DNA of 64,000 nt from Cycloclasticus sp. symbiont of Poecilosclerida sp. N (GTDB lineage Bacteria; Pseudomonadota; Gammaproteobacteria; Methylococcales; Cycloclasticaceae). Positions 27,224 to 37,796 of this stretch are shown here, in pieces. The DNA is taken from positions 1 to 64,000 of the forward strand of contig LWTM01000070.1 of the NCBI GenBank assembly GCA_002101205.1, read 5' to 3'. The notes under the pieces are model-generated. The model was not told the origin of the DNA and made no database searches. It worked only from the letters and a program-made list of their open reading frames with translations. A program made the position numbers and the translations under genes. Every line of letters begins with the position of its first letter. Within the stretch, counting starts at the first letter, position 1.

Positions 27224-28159
27224 ATGTCTGGCGATATTTTACATAAACCGGTTTTATTGGGTGAAGCGTTAAGCGGTTTAATACGACAAACTGATGGGGT
27301 TTATATCGATGGAACCTTTGGTCGTGGTGGACATAGCGGGGCTATTTTGCAGACACTGTCAGCAAAGGGAAAATTGCTTGCTATTGATAAGGACGTGGAT
27401 GCAGTGAATTCTTCGCAAGCGAAAAAATTACTAACAGATACTCGCTTTGGCTTGGCGCATGGAAGCTTTACGCAAATGGGAGAAATGCTTGGCCAGCGGC
27501 AGTGGCTTGGTGAAGTTGACGGTATTTTACTGGATCTAGGTGTGTCATCTCCCCAGCTAGATGTTGCAGAGCGTGGTTTTAGTTTTATGAAAGATGGCCC
27601 ATTAGATATGCGCATGGATACGACTCAAGGCGAGTCTGCGGCGCAGTGGTTAGCCCGTGTTAGGGAAACAGATTTGTGTAAAGTTTTACGTGACTATGGC
27701 GAAGAGAAGTTTGCGCGTAAGATTGCAGCGGGTATTATTTTTCAGCGAGAAGAGCGCCCAATTGAAACAACGTCACAACTTGCGAAATTGATCGAAAATA
27801 TTGTGACAAGGCGTGAACCAGGTAAGCACCCAGCGACACGGACATTTCAGGCGATTAGAATTAAAGTTAATCGAGAGCTTGATGACGTCGAAGAGGTGTT
27901 GGTCGATTCAGTGAGTTTACTCAAAAAAGGCGGTCGTTTGGCGGTCATTAGTTTTCATTCGTTGGAAGATAGAATCGTTAAACGCTTTATGCGCGAGAAG
28001 TCGCGAGGTCCTGTTGCTCCGAGAAACTTACCGATACCCACAGATTCTCAGTTACCGGTTTTTAAGTGTATTGGTAAAGCGATTAAGGCATCTGTTGAAG
28101 AAGTAGCGAGTAACGTTCGTAGCCGTAGCGCTGTGTTGCGCATTGCGGAGAAGTTGTAA
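27224..28159 (+). CDS. rsmH: 16S rRNA (cytosine1402-N4)-methyltransferase
   Basis: A 311-residue SAM methyltransferase acting on C1402 of 16S rRNA, complementing RsmI. HKPVLLGEALSGL is the family start, YIDGTFGRGGHS is the SAM motif (about 29-40), DGILLDLGVSSPQLD the catalytic region, and FHSLEDRIVKRFM the C-terminal block. ATG 27224 is chosen because it is one base after the mraZ stop; an upstream in-frame start would lie inside mraZ. TAATG couples it to ftsL. Confidence 0.97.
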   Translation: MSGDILHKPVLLGEALSGLIRQTDGVYIDGTFGRGGHSGAILQTLSAKGKLLAIDKDVDAVNSSQAKKLLTDTRFGLAHGSFTQMGEMLGQRQWLGEVDGILLDLGVSSPQLDVAERGFSFMKDGPLDMRMDTTQGESAAQWLARVRETDLCKVLRDYGEEKFARKIAAGIIFQREERPIETTSQLAKLIENIVTRREPGKHPATRTFQAIRIKVNRELDDVEEVLVDSVSLLKKGGRLAVISFHSLEDRIVKRFMREKSRGPVAPRNLPIPTDSQLPVFKCIGKAIKASVEEVASNVRSRSAVLRIAEKL

Positions 28160-28437
28160 TGGGCAGTCACAGCGTCACCAATATGTCAGTCATTTTATTA
28201 GTGATGGTCATGGTATCGGCACTGAGTGTCGTATTCGTAAAATACGATTCTCGGTTGAAATTTAATCAATTGAAGAAAGAGTTTCGTGAGCAAGATCGTT
28301 TGGGTGTTGAGTGGGGCCGTTTGCAGTTAGAGCAAAACACTTGGTCGACAAATAACAGAATAGAAAAAATAGCACGCGGCACATTAAATCTACAGGTACC
28401 AACTTCAGAGCAAATTGTGTACGTAAAAGTAAAATGA
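28159..28437 (+). CDS. ftsL: Cell division protein FtsL
   Basis: A 92-residue bitopic membrane protein of the divisome that joins FtsB and FtsQ. A transmembrane helix lies at about 8-25 (MSVILLVMVMVSALSVVFV), followed by a periplasmic coiled coil with heptad leucines and the terminal RIEKIARGTLNLQVP, the FtsL motif. The start overlaps the rsmH stop (TAATG) and the end overlaps ftsI by four bases. Confidence 0.93.
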   Translation: MGSHSVTNMSVILLVMVMVSALSVVFVKYDSRLKFNQLKKEFREQDRLGVEWGRLQLEQNTWSTNNRIEKIARGTLNLQVPTSEQIVYVKVK

Positions 28438-30173
28438 ATTACGTTAATCCACACTCTAAAGATAAAGCGCAAAAGGTTGTTGTGCCAGAGTTGGCAGGGC
28501 GCCGCCGGTTCATTTTGGCGTGCTTTATGTTGGCGATGTGTGCGCTTATATATAGAACAGTTGATTTGCAGGTGACGAATAATGCCTATTTGCAAAAGCG
28601 AGGTGAGGCAGTTCATTTACGCGATATCAAATTGCCTGCTTATCGTGGAAAAATCATGGATGCGGGCGGGCACGTGTTAGCCATCAGCGCGCCGGTCAGT
28701 TCAGTTTGGATTAACCCGCAAGAGTTAGAGATAGGTGGCAAAAAAGAAGAATTTGCCAAGCTACTTGGGTTAAAAGTCAGCACTTTAAATCGCAAATTAA
28801 AGAAGACGGCTTCGCGTCGGTTTGTTTATTTACGCCGTCATATGGACCCGCAAGTGGCATCTTTAATCGATGACATGAGTTTACCGGGTGTCTATCTTCA
28901 AAAAGAATACAAGCGTTATTACCCTGATGGCGAAGTGGCGGCGCACCTTATTGGTTTTACAAATATAGATGACGAAGGCCAAGAAGGTCTTGAATTAGCG
29001 CTTAATGAGCAATTGAAAGGCGTTGCCGGTACGGAGCGTGTGTTGCGTGATGGTAAGCGCAGAATGGTTAAGCACGTTGACGATATTCGCGTGCCGATTC
29101 CAGGCCAAGACATTCAATTATCGATTGATAGAAGGCTGCAGTATTTGGCCTATCGCGAGTTGAAAGCGGCGGTTGCTCAGCATAAAGCGTCGGCGGGATC
29201 TTTAGTTTTGTTAAATTCACAAACAGGCGATGTGCTGGCGGTAGCGAATCAGCCAGCGTTTAATCCGAACGATCGCTCGAAGTTCCAAGCAAGCCACATG
29301 CGTAACCGTGCCTTTGTAGATGTTTTTGAACCAGGTTCCACGATGAAGCCATTTACCGTAGTGGCGGGTTTGGAATCGGGTCTGTTTGATGCAACGAGTG
29401 TTATTGATACCAATCCAGGCTATATGAGGGTGGGTCGAAGCCAAGTGCGCGATCATAGAAATTATGGTGAGGTGGATTTAGCCAAGCTATTGCTTAAGTC
29501 AAGCAATGTAGCATCAGCAAAGATAGCGCTGAGCATTCCACCAGAAGGCTTGTGGGGCATGTTGAATGGTTTGGGCTTTGGCCGGTTGACGGGTTTAGGG
29601 TTTCCAGGAGAGGCGCGCGGGAAGTTGGCGAACTATGAGCAATGGCAGCCTATAGAGACGGCCACGCTCTCATTTGGTTACGGGCTTTCAATGTCGGCCC
29701 TACAACTGGCTCAGGGCTATGCGGCTATAGCGAACGATGGTTTGTTGTGCCCCGTTGACGTACTAAAAAGTGACCAGTGTTCGGATGGCGTTCAGGTAAT
29801 CAGCCCAGCGGTGGCGCAAGATGTTCGGCATATGTTGAAAGGTGTCGTGAGTAAGGCTGGGACGGCTCCGAGAGCAAGAGTTCATGGTTATACGGTTGCG
29901 GGTAAAACGGGAACCGTTAAAAAAGCCATCGCTGGTGGTTATGCTGAAGATAAGTATTTAGGTATTTTTGCAGGCATGGCGCCTGCCACCGACCCTAAGT
30001 TGGCGATGGTTGTTGTGATTGATGAGCCAAAAGCAGGCGATTATTACGGTGGGTTGGTGGCGGCCCCTTTGTTCGCTAGGGTGATGACGGGTGCATTACG
30101 GTTAATGAACATTGCGCCGGACGATCTTGAACAGCCGGCGATTGTTGCATCGCTGGACCGAGGTATCCGATGA
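28434..30173 (+). CDS. ftsI: Septal peptidoglycan transpeptidase FtsI (PBP3)
   Basis: A 579-residue class B penicillin-binding protein. A membrane anchor at about 24-44 is followed by a pedestal domain with YRGKIMDAGGHVLA, and the transpeptidase domain has the catalytic STMK tetrad in FEPGSTMKPF (about 300), the SSN motif in LKSSNVASAKIAL and KTGT in VAGKTGTVKK (about 490). It cross-links septal wall in complex with FtsW, encoded downstream in this cluster. It overlaps ftsL and murE by four bases each. Confidence 0.98.
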   Translation: MNYVNPHSKDKAQKVVVPELAGRRRFILACFMLAMCALIYRTVDLQVTNNAYLQKRGEAVHLRDIKLPAYRGKIMDAGGHVLAISAPVSSVWINPQELEIGGKKEEFAKLLGLKVSTLNRKLKKTASRRFVYLRRHMDPQVASLIDDMSLPGVYLQKEYKRYYPDGEVAAHLIGFTNIDDEGQEGLELALNEQLKGVAGTERVLRDGKRRMVKHVDDIRVPIPGQDIQLSIDRRLQYLAYRELKAAVAQHKASAGSLVLLNSQTGDVLAVANQPAFNPNDRSKFQASHMRNRAFVDVFEPGSTMKPFTVVAGLESGLFDATSVIDTNPGYMRVGRSQVRDHRNYGEVDLAKLLLKSSNVASAKIALSIPPEGLWGMLNGLGFGRLTGLGFPGEARGKLANYEQWQPIETATLSFGYGLSMSALQLAQGYAAIANDGLLCPVDVLKSDQCSDGVQVISPAVAQDVRHMLKGVVSKAGTAPRARVHGYTVAGKTGTVKKAIAGGYAEDKYLGIFAGMAPATDPKLAMVVVIDEPKAGDYYGGLVAAPLFARVMTGALRLMNIAPDDLEQPAIVASLDRGIR

Positions 30174-31708
30174 TGTCGGCATATAAAGATATTCCACAAA
30201 TGCCTTTAAAAGATTTATTGGAAGGTTTCGTCCAAGTTGATGATGAGTTATATGTTGCGAGCTTAAGTGTTGATGCGAGGAATATTGAGCCTAATGGGTT
30301 GTTTTTAGCGGTTTCTGGGTCAGCGGCGCACGGTCTTATATATGCGCAGCAGGCGATAGATGCAGGTGTGGCAGCCATTGTTTATGAAACAAAGGAAGAT
30401 GTTGAGTTTTTGGTTGAAAAGTTAAAAAAACAATCTTCAGTTCGTTTGATTGAGCTACCTAATTTAAGTGCGCATATCAGTGAAATTGCAGCGCGTTTTT
30501 ATCAACGCCCATCAGCAGATTTGGCTGTCATTGGCATCACAGGCACGAACGGTAAAACATCTGTTAGTCATTTTATTGCGCAAGCGATGATTGAAGAAAA
30601 AACGCGCTGTGGCGTGATTGGAACAATGGGTTGGGGGGGTGTTGACAGTTTGAGAGAAACAATTAATACAACACCTGATGGTGTTAGTGTTCAGCAACAA
30701 TTGGCTTGTTTGCACGATGAAGGTTTTGCTGTAATAGCAATGGAAGTGTCGTCACACGGTTTGGTGCAGGGTCGAGTAAACGCGGTTGAGTATAAGGGCG
30801 CAGTGTTTACTAATTTAAGCCATGATCATCTTGATTACCATCAAACAATGCAGGCCTACGGGCAGGCGAAACTAGCTTTGTTTGAATATGATTCGCTGGA
30901 ATTTGCTGTGGTGAATCAAGATGATGCGTTTAGCGAAAGAATATTAAACGTATTGCGGCAAGGTGTGAGGGTTATAAAAGTGTCGCGTTTCGAAAGCAAT
31001 GCTGAAATAGATTGTTTGTTTATATCTAATGAACAGTTGCTTGACTCTGGCCTGTCATTTGATGTCTCGCTAAACGGCAGTTCTGCTCGTGTCAACTCAA
31101 GCCTATTCGGTCGTTTTAATGTCGATAATTTAGCATTAACCATAGCGGCATTAGTTGCAATGGGTGAGAGTTTTGAGGACGCTTTAAAAGGAGTTCAAAA
31201 GATAAGCAGCGTTGCAGGCCGCATGCAGCTTGTTTCAAATGATAAATTGGCAATAACAGTTGTAGTTGATTATGCGCACACACCTGATGCGTTGAAACTA
31301 GCACTGTCAAGCCTGCGTGAGCACTGCAAAGGAAAGTTAAAGCTGGTTTTTGGTTGCGGCGGAGACCGAGATGAAGCTAAGCGTTCATTAATGGGTGCTG
31401 TTGCTGCTGAACTGGCCGATGAAGTAATCATTACTAACGATAACCCGCGTCATGAGTCAGCAGAAAAGATAACGGCTCAAATTAAATCAGGTATGTCTGC
31501 TTTTAGTCAGGTCGAAACTGTGTTGAGTCGTGAGCAAGCCATTCATCAAGTGATTATGTCAGCAGGCTTAAACGATATTATTTTGGTGGCTGGAAAAGGA
31601 CACGAAAATCATCAGCAAATAAGGGATAAAAAACTAGCGTTTAGTGATGTTGTGGAAGCTCAAAAAGCACTCAGATGTAGAGCGGGAGAAGCTAGATGCA
31701 AACCATGA
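30170..31708 (+). CDS. murE: UDP-MurNAc-L-Ala-D-Glu:diaminopimelate ligase
   Basis: A 512-residue Mur ligase adding the third amino acid of the stem peptide. The ATP loop GITGTNGKTSVSHF is at about 121-134; NTTPDGVSVQQQL and EVSSHGLVQGRV belong to the central domain with the carbamylated Lys; DNPRHE (about 425) is the meso-diaminopimelate recognition motif, so the product carries diaminopimelate. It overlaps murF by 13 bases. The first and second codons are both ATG. Confidence 0.97.
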   Translation: MMSAYKDIPQMPLKDLLEGFVQVDDELYVASLSVDARNIEPNGLFLAVSGSAAHGLIYAQQAIDAGVAAIVYETKEDVEFLVEKLKKQSSVRLIELPNLSAHISEIAARFYQRPSADLAVIGITGTNGKTSVSHFIAQAMIEEKTRCGVIGTMGWGGVDSLRETINTTPDGVSVQQQLACLHDEGFAVIAMEVSSHGLVQGRVNAVEYKGAVFTNLSHDHLDYHQTMQAYGQAKLALFEYDSLEFAVVNQDDAFSERILNVLRQGVRVIKVSRFESNAEIDCLFISNEQLLDSGLSFDVSLNGSSARVNSSLFGRFNVDNLALTIAALVAMGESFEDALKGVQKISSVAGRMQLVSNDKLAITVVVDYAHTPDALKLALSSLREHCKGKLKLVFGCGGDRDEAKRSLMGAVAAELADEVIITNDNPRHESAEKITAQIKSGMSAFSQVETVLSREQAIHQVIMSAGLNDIILVAGKGHENHQQIRDKKLAFSDVVEAQKALRCRAGEARCKP

Positions 31709-33087
31709 GTCTACAACGATTAGCCAGTACAGTGAATGGTAGCCTTATGGGTGAAAACGTTCACTTCAATGCGATAAGCACGGATACGCGGAGCATAAAA
31801 GAAGGCGACTTATTTGTGGCTCTTCAAGGTAAAAATTTCGATGCCAATGATTTTGTCGATCAAGCGGATGAGAAAGGCGCGGTAGCGGCATTAGTGAGCG
31901 CAGATATCGCGGTTGATATGCCTTATGTAAAAGTGGGCGATACTTTGTCTGCCTTAGCGGCACTAGCAAAACAACAGCGCGAATTGGTGGGTATTCCAGT
32001 GGTGGGCATTACGGGCAGTAATGGTAAGACGAGCGTTAAAGAGATGCTGGCGAGTATCTTGCGACAATCAAATATGGTGTTGGCAACGGAAGGTAATTCA
32101 AATAATCAAATTGGTGTGCCGTTGACGTTGCTGAAGTTAACACTAGAACATGATATTGCTGTGGTGGAAATGGGCGCGAGCAAACGGGGTGATATTGCTG
32201 AATTATGTGACATTGCTCAGCCAACAGTGGTCATTTTAAATAATGTAGGGGCTGCTCATTTGGAGGGCTTTGGTGACTTGCAATCCGTTGCAAATACTAA
32301 AGGCGAAATTGTTAGCGGTTTGAGTAAACAAGGCACGGCGGTATTAAACAGAGACGAGCCGTGGTTTAACCAATGGTGCGAAAAGTTAGCTGGTAGGAAG
32401 TTGGTCAGCTTTGGTGCATCGGCTAAGGCGGATGTCTGGGCGGACCTTGATAAGGCGAATATGGCGGTTGTTAACGGTCAATTCGTCACCCGTTTCACGC
32501 TTCGTTATCAAGAAAATAGGCTTGATATAAAGTTAAATATGTTGGGTCAGCATAACGTACTAAATGCTCTAGCGGCCGCTAGTGCGGCGATTAGTCTCGA
32601 TATTTCGTTTGATGATATTCGTGATGGACTATCTAAGCTACCCTCAGTTGAGGGTCGCATGCAGCCACTTGTCGGTGTCGCTGGCAACATGATCATTAAT
32701 GATTGCTATAACGCGAACCCGAAATCATTTGAAGCGGCCATGTCGTGTTTGGAAAATATAGAGCAACCAGTTTGGGTGGTGCTGGGTGATTTTGCAGAAT
32801 TAGGCGCTGACTGCGGAAAAATTCACCAGCAATTGGGCAAGTCTATTGTTGACAGTTGCGTGCAACGTTTTTATGCAGTGGGCGAAAACATGAAGTTTGC
32901 TGTGAATGAGTTTAATAAATTATCGGCGCCTACTCACAGGCAGGCGATACACTTTTTAAACAAAGAAGAACTATCTGACAATTTATTGCGTGAGTTAGAT
33001 GCAAAGGTTGTCGTGCTTATAAAGGCTTCTCGTTCACAAGGTTTAGAAAGTGTTGTTGAGAAAATAACAGTAAGGAGTGATGGCTAA
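31696..33087 (+). CDS. murF: UDP-MurNAc-tripeptide:D-alanyl-D-alanine ligase
   Basis: A 463-residue Mur ligase that adds D-Ala-D-Ala to complete the pentapeptide. [15 protein letters not shown] is the family N-terminus; [17 protein letters not shown] (about 102-118) is the ATP loop; [15 protein letters not shown] and GRMQPLVG with [11 protein letters not shown] are MurF-specific. It overlaps murE by 13 bases and ends in a TAATG shared with mraY. Confidence 0.97.
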   Translation: MQTMSLQRLASTVNGSLMGENVHFNAISTDTRSIKEGDLFVALQGKNFDANDFVDQADEKGAVAALVSADIAVDMPYVKVGDTLSALAALAKQQRELVGIPVVGITGSNGKTSVKEMLASILRQSNMVLATEGNSNNQIGVPLTLLKLTLEHDIAVVEMGASKRGDIAELCDIAQPTVVILNNVGAAHLEGFGDLQSVANTKGEIVSGLSKQGTAVLNRDEPWFNQWCEKLAGRKLVSFGASAKADVWADLDKANMAVVNGQFVTRFTLRYQENRLDIKLNMLGQHNVLNALAAASAAISLDISFDDIRDGLSKLPSVEGRMQPLVGVAGNMIINDCYNANPKSFEAAMSCLENIEQPVWVVLGDFAELGADCGKIHQQLGKSIVDSCVQRFYAVGENMKFAVNEFNKLSAPTHRQAIHFLNKEELSDNLLRELDAKVVVLIKASRSQGLESVVEKITVRSDG

Positions 33088-34169
33088 TGTTGTTAGTCCT
33101 AGCTGAATGGTTGTCTGAATATCATAGTGGTTTTAGGGTGTTTCAGTACCTGACGATGCGCTCAATTTTAGGTACGTTAACGGCTTTTTTTATCGCTTTC
33201 TTGGTGGGTCCAACGATGATTCGTCGCTTAACATTTCATAAAGTTGGGCAAGCGATTCGAGATGACGGGCCTGAAACACACTTTAAAAAAGCAGGTACGC
33301 CGACCATGGGCGGCACGCTTATTTTGGTAGCAGTTGGGTTGAGCACATTACTGTGGGCGGACCTTACGAATAGGTATGTATGGGTTGTGTTATTAGTGAC
33401 GCTACTGACAGGCGTCGTTGGCTTTATCGATGATTATAAAAAAGTGGCACTGCAAGACCCTAAAGGCTTATCAGCGGGTAAGAAGTATTTAGGTCAATCG
33501 GTCATTGCATTGGGTGCAGCGGCCTTTTTGTTTTATACGGCAACATCGCCAATGGAAACCACCTTGTACGTGCCGTTTTTCAAAGATGTGAGCTTTCAAT
33601 TAGGTTGGATGTTTATCCCTTTAACGTATTTTGTAATTGTAGGCACAAGCAACGCAGTTAACTTAACGGATGGTTTGGATGGCTTAGCGATGATGCCAAC
33701 GGTTTTGGTGGCAGGCGCGTTAGGGATTTTTGCGTATTTGTCGGGCAACGTTCAGTTTGCCAAATATTTAGCCATTCCGAATTTAAGAGGTGCTGGTGAG
33801 TTAGTGGTATTCTGCGGTGCAATAGTGGGTGCTGGCTTAGGATTTTTGTGGTTTAACGCGTACCCAGCGATGGTTTTTATGGGTGATGTGGGTGCGTTAG
33901 CCTTGGGTGCTGCGCTCGGTATTTTGGCTGTATTGGTTCGCCAAGAATTGGTGCTGATGATTATGGGCGGTGTGTTTGTTATGGAAACCGTTTCGGTCAT
34001 TATGCAAGTCGCCTCGTTTAAATTAACGGGTAAGCGAATTTTTAGAATGGCGCCAATTCATCATCATTTTGAATTAAAGGGTTGGCCAGAGCCTCGGATT
34101 ATTGTTCGCTTTTGGATTATCACCGTTATTTTGGTGTTAATCGGTCTATCAACTCTGAAGCTAAGATAA
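33087..34169 (+). CDS. mraY: Phospho-N-acetylmuramoyl-pentapeptide transferase
   Basis: A 360-residue membrane enzyme with ten helices that makes lipid I from UDP-MurNAc-pentapeptide and undecaprenyl phosphate. [10 protein letters not shown] and GFIDDYKK (catalytic DD, about 115-117) with [10 protein letters not shown] and [12 protein letters not shown] and the terminal [11 protein letters not shown] (His-rich motif) are all present. Start and stop codons overlap those of the neighbours (TAATG). Confidence 0.98.
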   Translation: MLLVLAEWLSEYHSGFRVFQYLTMRSILGTLTAFFIAFLVGPTMIRRLTFHKVGQAIRDDGPETHFKKAGTPTMGGTLILVAVGLSTLLWADLTNRYVWVVLLVTLLTGVVGFIDDYKKVALQDPKGLSAGKKYLGQSVIALGAAAFLFYTATSPMETTLYVPFFKDVSFQLGWMFIPLTYFVIVGTSNAVNLTDGLDGLAMMPTVLVAGALGIFAYLSGNVQFAKYLAIPNLRGAGELVVFCGAIVGAGLGFLWFNAYPAMVFMGDVGALALGAALGILAVLVRQELVLMIMGGVFVMETVSVIMQVASFKLTGKRIFRMAPIHHHFELKGWPEPRIIVRFWIITVILVLIGLSTLKLR

Positions 34170-35557
34170 TGGAAGCATTGATGCAAAACTACCGTCACAA
34201 CAAATGCTTAGGTTTAGCCTGTTTGGGGTTGGACCAGGAACATGTTCGTGTACTTGTTATTGGTTTGGGTGTTACGGGTTTGTCAGTGATTAAGTTTCTG
34301 CAAAAAAATGATATTGATGTGGCCGTGGTTGATAGCCGAGATAAGCCTCCTGGGTTAAGTGTAGTTGAAGAGTCTTTCCGTGATATTGCTGTATTTACAG
34401 GAAGTTTCGATCATGCGGCGTTTGAAGCGGCGACGCATATTATTGTGAGTCCAGGTGTCAGTTTAGATGAGGGCGAGATTCAAGCGGCGGCAGAACGAGG
34501 CGTGCCAGTATTTGGTGACATTGATGTATTTGCTGTTTGTGCAGATGCGCCCGTCGCGGCTATCACTGGTTCTAATGGCAAAAGCACGGTGACGATGTTG
34601 CTAGGCGATATGGCGAGTAAGGCTGGTTTAGATGTTCGCGTGGGTGGAAACCTTGGTACGCCAGCGCTCGATTTATTAACTGATCAGCAAGCTGATTTAT
34701 ATGTGTTGGAGCTATCCAGTTTTCAATTAGAAAGAACGTCTCAGCTTAAAGCTGAAGTGGCTACGTTATTGAACATCAGTGATGACCATATGGATCGTTA
34801 TCAAAGCCCGGTTGATTATCGTGTGGCGAAAGAACGTATTTTCTACGGCAATGGCGTGGCAGTTGTCAATCGCCAAGACGACAGCGTACACCCAATGGAT
34901 ATATCTGCTTGCCGCAAAGGAGTTTCTTTTGGTTTAGATAAGCCGCAACTTGGACATTATGGCATGGATCATCAGGCGCTTATTTCAAAGGGCGGCGATG
35001 CGGTATTAAACGTATCTGAATTGAAAATAAAAGGTACGCACAATATTCAAAATGCTCTAGCCGCGATGGCGATGGCTGATGTGTTAAAGGTACCAAAAAC
35101 GGCTCAAATAACCGCATTGAAAGAATTTTCAGGTTTAGCACACAGAACCCAATGGGTAGCCTATATAAAAGGCGCTACGTGGATTAATGACTCTAAAGCA
35201 ACGAACTCAGGCGCATGTTTAGCGGCGCTAGAAGGGTTGAATGCGCCGATTGTGCTAATTGCTGGGGGTGACGGTAAAGGTGCAAATTTTGGTTTGTTAG
35301 CAGATGCGATTAAAAAAAATGTTTCGCAAATCATCCTTATTGGACGTGATGCAAAGAAGTTTGAAAGAGAAGCTGGGGGAACTACGCCTTGTGAGTTTGC
35401 TGAAAGTATAGAGGCGGCTGTCAACTTAGCAGCCAAAAAAGCCCAGGCAGGCGATACGGTTTTGTTATCACCTGCGTGTGCATCGTTAGATCAATTTAGC
35501 AATTATCAGCAGCGTGGTGAACGTTTTATTACAGCTGTCGCAGGATTGGTCTCATGA
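34169..35557 (+). CDS. murD: UDP-MurNAc-L-Ala:D-glutamate ligase
   Basis: A 462-residue Mur ligase that adds D-glutamate. The N-terminal Rossmann motif VLVIGLGVTGLSVIKFL is preceded by about 26 residues, roughly 20 more than in E. coli; ATG 34181 is an alternative start. AITGSNGKSTVTMLLGDM (about 130) is the ATP loop; LELSSFQLERT and INDSKATNSGA are MurD blocks. ATG 34169 overlaps the mraY stop (TAATG), which favours it; the longer in-frame start at 34082 lies inside mraY. It overlaps ftsW by four bases. Confidence 0.96.
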   Translation: MEALMQNYRHNKCLGLACLGLDQEHVRVLVIGLGVTGLSVIKFLQKNDIDVAVVDSRDKPPGLSVVEESFRDIAVFTGSFDHAAFEAATHIIVSPGVSLDEGEIQAAAERGVPVFGDIDVFAVCADAPVAAITGSNGKSTVTMLLGDMASKAGLDVRVGGNLGTPALDLLTDQQADLYVLELSSFQLERTSQLKAEVATLLNISDDHMDRYQSPVDYRVAKERIFYGNGVAVVNRQDDSVHPMDISACRKGVSFGLDKPQLGHYGMDHQALISKGGDAVLNVSELKIKGTHNIQNALAAMAMADVLKVPKTAQITALKEFSGLAHRTQWVAYIKGATWINDSKATNSGACLAALEGLNAPIVLIAGGDGKGANFGLLADAIKKNVSQIILIGRDAKKFEREAGGTTPCEFAESIEAAVNLAAKKAQAGDTVLLSPACASLDQFSNYQQRGERFITAVAGLVS

Positions 35558-36750
35558 GTGCGGCAATATTAAATACGGCTGAATCGTCATTTACGCCAAG
35601 ACGTGGGCACTATTATTTAGATAGGTGGATGTTGTTTGCGGTCATTAGTTTATTGTCTATCGGCTACGTTATGGTGGTGTCAGCATCCTTACATTTGGGT
35701 GAGCGTGTATTTGACGATATCTGGCATTATCCTCTGCGCCAAGCAGGACATATCGTTATTGGCTTGTTAATGGCATTGCTGATGGCAAAAACGCCATTAA
35801 GTGTTTGGGAAAAAAGTGGTCCAAGTTTGATCTTAATTGCGATCGGCTTGCTCGTTTTAGTGTTCATTCCAGGTATTGGTGTAAAAGTGAATGGCAGTTA
35901 TCGCTGGATCAATTTGGGTGTGGCAAGGCTTCAAGTCTCAGAAGTAGTTAAGTTAATTTGTCTTTTATATATGGCTGGCTTTTTGACGCGACATGTTGAT
36001 GACGTAAGAGCATCGATTAAGAGTGTTTTTCGTCTTATTTTGCCATTGGGATTGGTGTTTGCTTTGTTGCTGGCAGAACCTGATTTTGGAGCGGCTTTTG
36101 TGATTGGCTTTAGCGTGATTTGCATGATGTTCATGGGCGGCGCAAGATTGGTCGAATTTGTTGTGCTTGTTTTAGTTGGTGTTGGCTTGGGGGTATTAGC
36201 GATTGTCTCTTCTGCTTACCGTATGGAGCGCGTAACAGCGTTTATGGACCCGTGGGCAGATCACTTGGGCTCAGGTTTTCAACTGACGCAATCGTTGATC
36301 GCAATGGGTAGAGGCGAGTGGTTCGGCGTTGGTTTGGGAAGCAGTATTCAAAAATTGTTCTATTTGCCTGAGGCGCACACTGATTTTATTTTCGCTGTGC
36401 TGGGCGAGGAGCTTGGGTTTGCGGGTTCATGTTCGGTGATTCTATTATTTGGCTTATTGGTTTGGCGTGTCTTTCAGATGGGTAAGGCGGCAGAGCGTTT
36501 GAACCTCAGGTTCGACTCGTTGCTAGCGTATGGTTTAGGTGTATGGATTGGGCTTCAATCTTTTGTGAATATTGCCGTCAATATAGGAGCGTTACCTACA
36601 AAGGGATTAACCTTGCCATTCATGAGTTATGGAGGTAGTAGCATGATTGTTATGTGTATGGTGGCGGGCCTGCTATGCCGTGTTCACCATGAGACGCAAT
36701 TGGACTTAGAAGACCAAATGAAAGGGAGCTCGTCATGGCAGTACGCGTAA
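35554..36750 (+). CDS. ftsW: Septal peptidoglycan glycosyltransferase FtsW
   Basis: A 398-residue SEDS-family polymerase with ten helices that builds septal glycan strands with FtsI. YRWINLGVARLQVSEVVKL (about 126-144), AEPDFGAAFVI with the catalytic Asp, and LPEAHTDFIFAVLGEELGF (about 270-288) and NIGALPTKGLTLPFMSYGGS are the SEDS blocks. It overlaps murD by four bases and murG by 16. Confidence 0.97.
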   Translation: MSAAILNTAESSFTPRRGHYYLDRWMLFAVISLLSIGYVMVVSASLHLGERVFDDIWHYPLRQAGHIVIGLLMALLMAKTPLSVWEKSGPSLILIAIGLLVLVFIPGIGVKVNGSYRWINLGVARLQVSEVVKLICLLYMAGFLTRHVDDVRASIKSVFRLILPLGLVFALLLAEPDFGAAFVIGFSVICMMFMGGARLVEFVVLVLVGVGLGVLAIVSSAYRMERVTAFMDPWADHLGSGFQLTQSLIAMGRGEWFGVGLGSSIQKLFYLPEAHTDFIFAVLGEELGFAGSCSVILLFGLLVWRVFQMGKAAERLNLRFDSLLAYGLGVWIGLQSFVNIAVNIGALPTKGLTLPFMSYGGSSMIVMCMVAGLLCRVHHETQLDLEDQMKGSSSWQYA

Positions 36751-37796
36751 TGATTATGGCGGGTGGAACAGGTGGGCACGTGTTTCCTGCACTGGCTGTT
36801 GCGAACTATCTTCAAGCAGCGGGACATAAAATCAGCTGGCTAGGCACTAAAAAAGGCATTGAGGCAAGAGTAGTGCCGGATGCAGGTTTTGATATTGACT
36901 GGTTAAACGTGAGGGGTTTGCGTGGCAAAGGCTTGATGAGCCTATTGTTGGCACCGTTTATGTTGTTAGCGGCGTGTCGGCAAGCATCGAAAATTATTCG
37001 CCAACGGCAACCAGATGTTGTGCTTGGTTTAGGTGGTTTTGCATCAGGCCCAGGTGGTTTGATGAGCTGGTTGCACGGTAAGCCGTTGGTTATTCACGAG
37101 CAAAATCGTGTTCCAGGAACAACAAATAGCTTACTGAAACATATAGCAAAGCGCGTGTTGGAAGGGTTTCCTTACAGCTTTGACCAACAAGCAAAGGCTA
37201 TTTTTACGGGAAACCCGATTCGAAAAGAGTTACTTGATAACGCGACGGTTGAAAAACTAGCAGGCGCTAATGTTTTAGTCATTGGTGGCAGTTTGGGAGC
37301 CTCGATACTAAACGAAGTTGTTCCGAATGCTTTAAAAGGGTTGCAGGAAAAGTTGTCTATCAAGGTGATTCATCAAGCAGGAAAAGCAACGATTCATAGC
37401 GCAAAAAAGGCATATAAATCGGTCGGCGTGAGAGCGGATGTACGCGAGTTTATTGATGATATGAAAGCCGTTTATCAATGGGCGGATGTGGTGATTTGCA
37501 GAGCGGGTGCCATGACAATATCTGAACTAGCCGTGATGGGCTTGCCCTCTATATTGGTGCCATTGCCACAGGCCATTGATGATCATCAAACAAAGAATGC
37601 AGTATATCTTGTGGATGAGGCTGCGGCGGTATTAATACGCCAATCAGACTTGTCGGTAGAAAAATTATCACAAACCTTACAAAGCTTACTGCGTGATGGT
37701 GAGTTACTTACGAATATGGGCGAAAAAGCACGTTCATTATCAAAACCAGAGGCGACGTCGTTGGTTGCAAATATTTGTTTAGAGGTGGCGTTATGA
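36735..37796 (+). CDS. murG: UDP-GlcNAc:lipid I glycosyltransferase MurG
   Basis: A 353-residue GT28 glycosyltransferase that converts lipid I to lipid II at the inner face of the membrane. [16 protein letters not shown] (about 8-23) and [10 protein letters not shown] are the N-terminal G loops; [11 protein letters not shown] and the C-terminal [20 protein letters not shown] with DDHQTKNA make up the UDP-GlcNAc site. It overlaps ftsW and the start of murC (ATGATG). Confidence 0.97.
   Translation: MAVRVMIMAGGTGGHVFPALAVANYLQAAGHKISWLGTKKGIEARVVPDAGFDIDWLNVRGLRGKGLMSLLLAPFMLLAACRQASKIIRQRQPDVVLGLGGFASGPGGLMSWLHGKPLVIHEQNRVPGTTNSLLKHIAKRVLEGFPYSFDQQAKAIFTGNPIRKELLDNATVEKLAGANVLVIGGSLGASILNEVVPNALKGLQEKLSIKVIHQAGKATIHSAKKAYKSVGVRADVREFIDDMKAVYQWADVVICRAGAMTISELAVMGLPSILVPLPQAIDDHQTKNAVYLVDEAAAVLIRQSDLSVEKLSQTLQSLLRDGELLTNMGEKARSLSKPEATSLVANICLEVAL

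Noticed and set aside
28919-29456. Antisense open frames within ftsI
   Set aside because: Shadow frames of a strongly conserved coding region, without start sites or family similarity.
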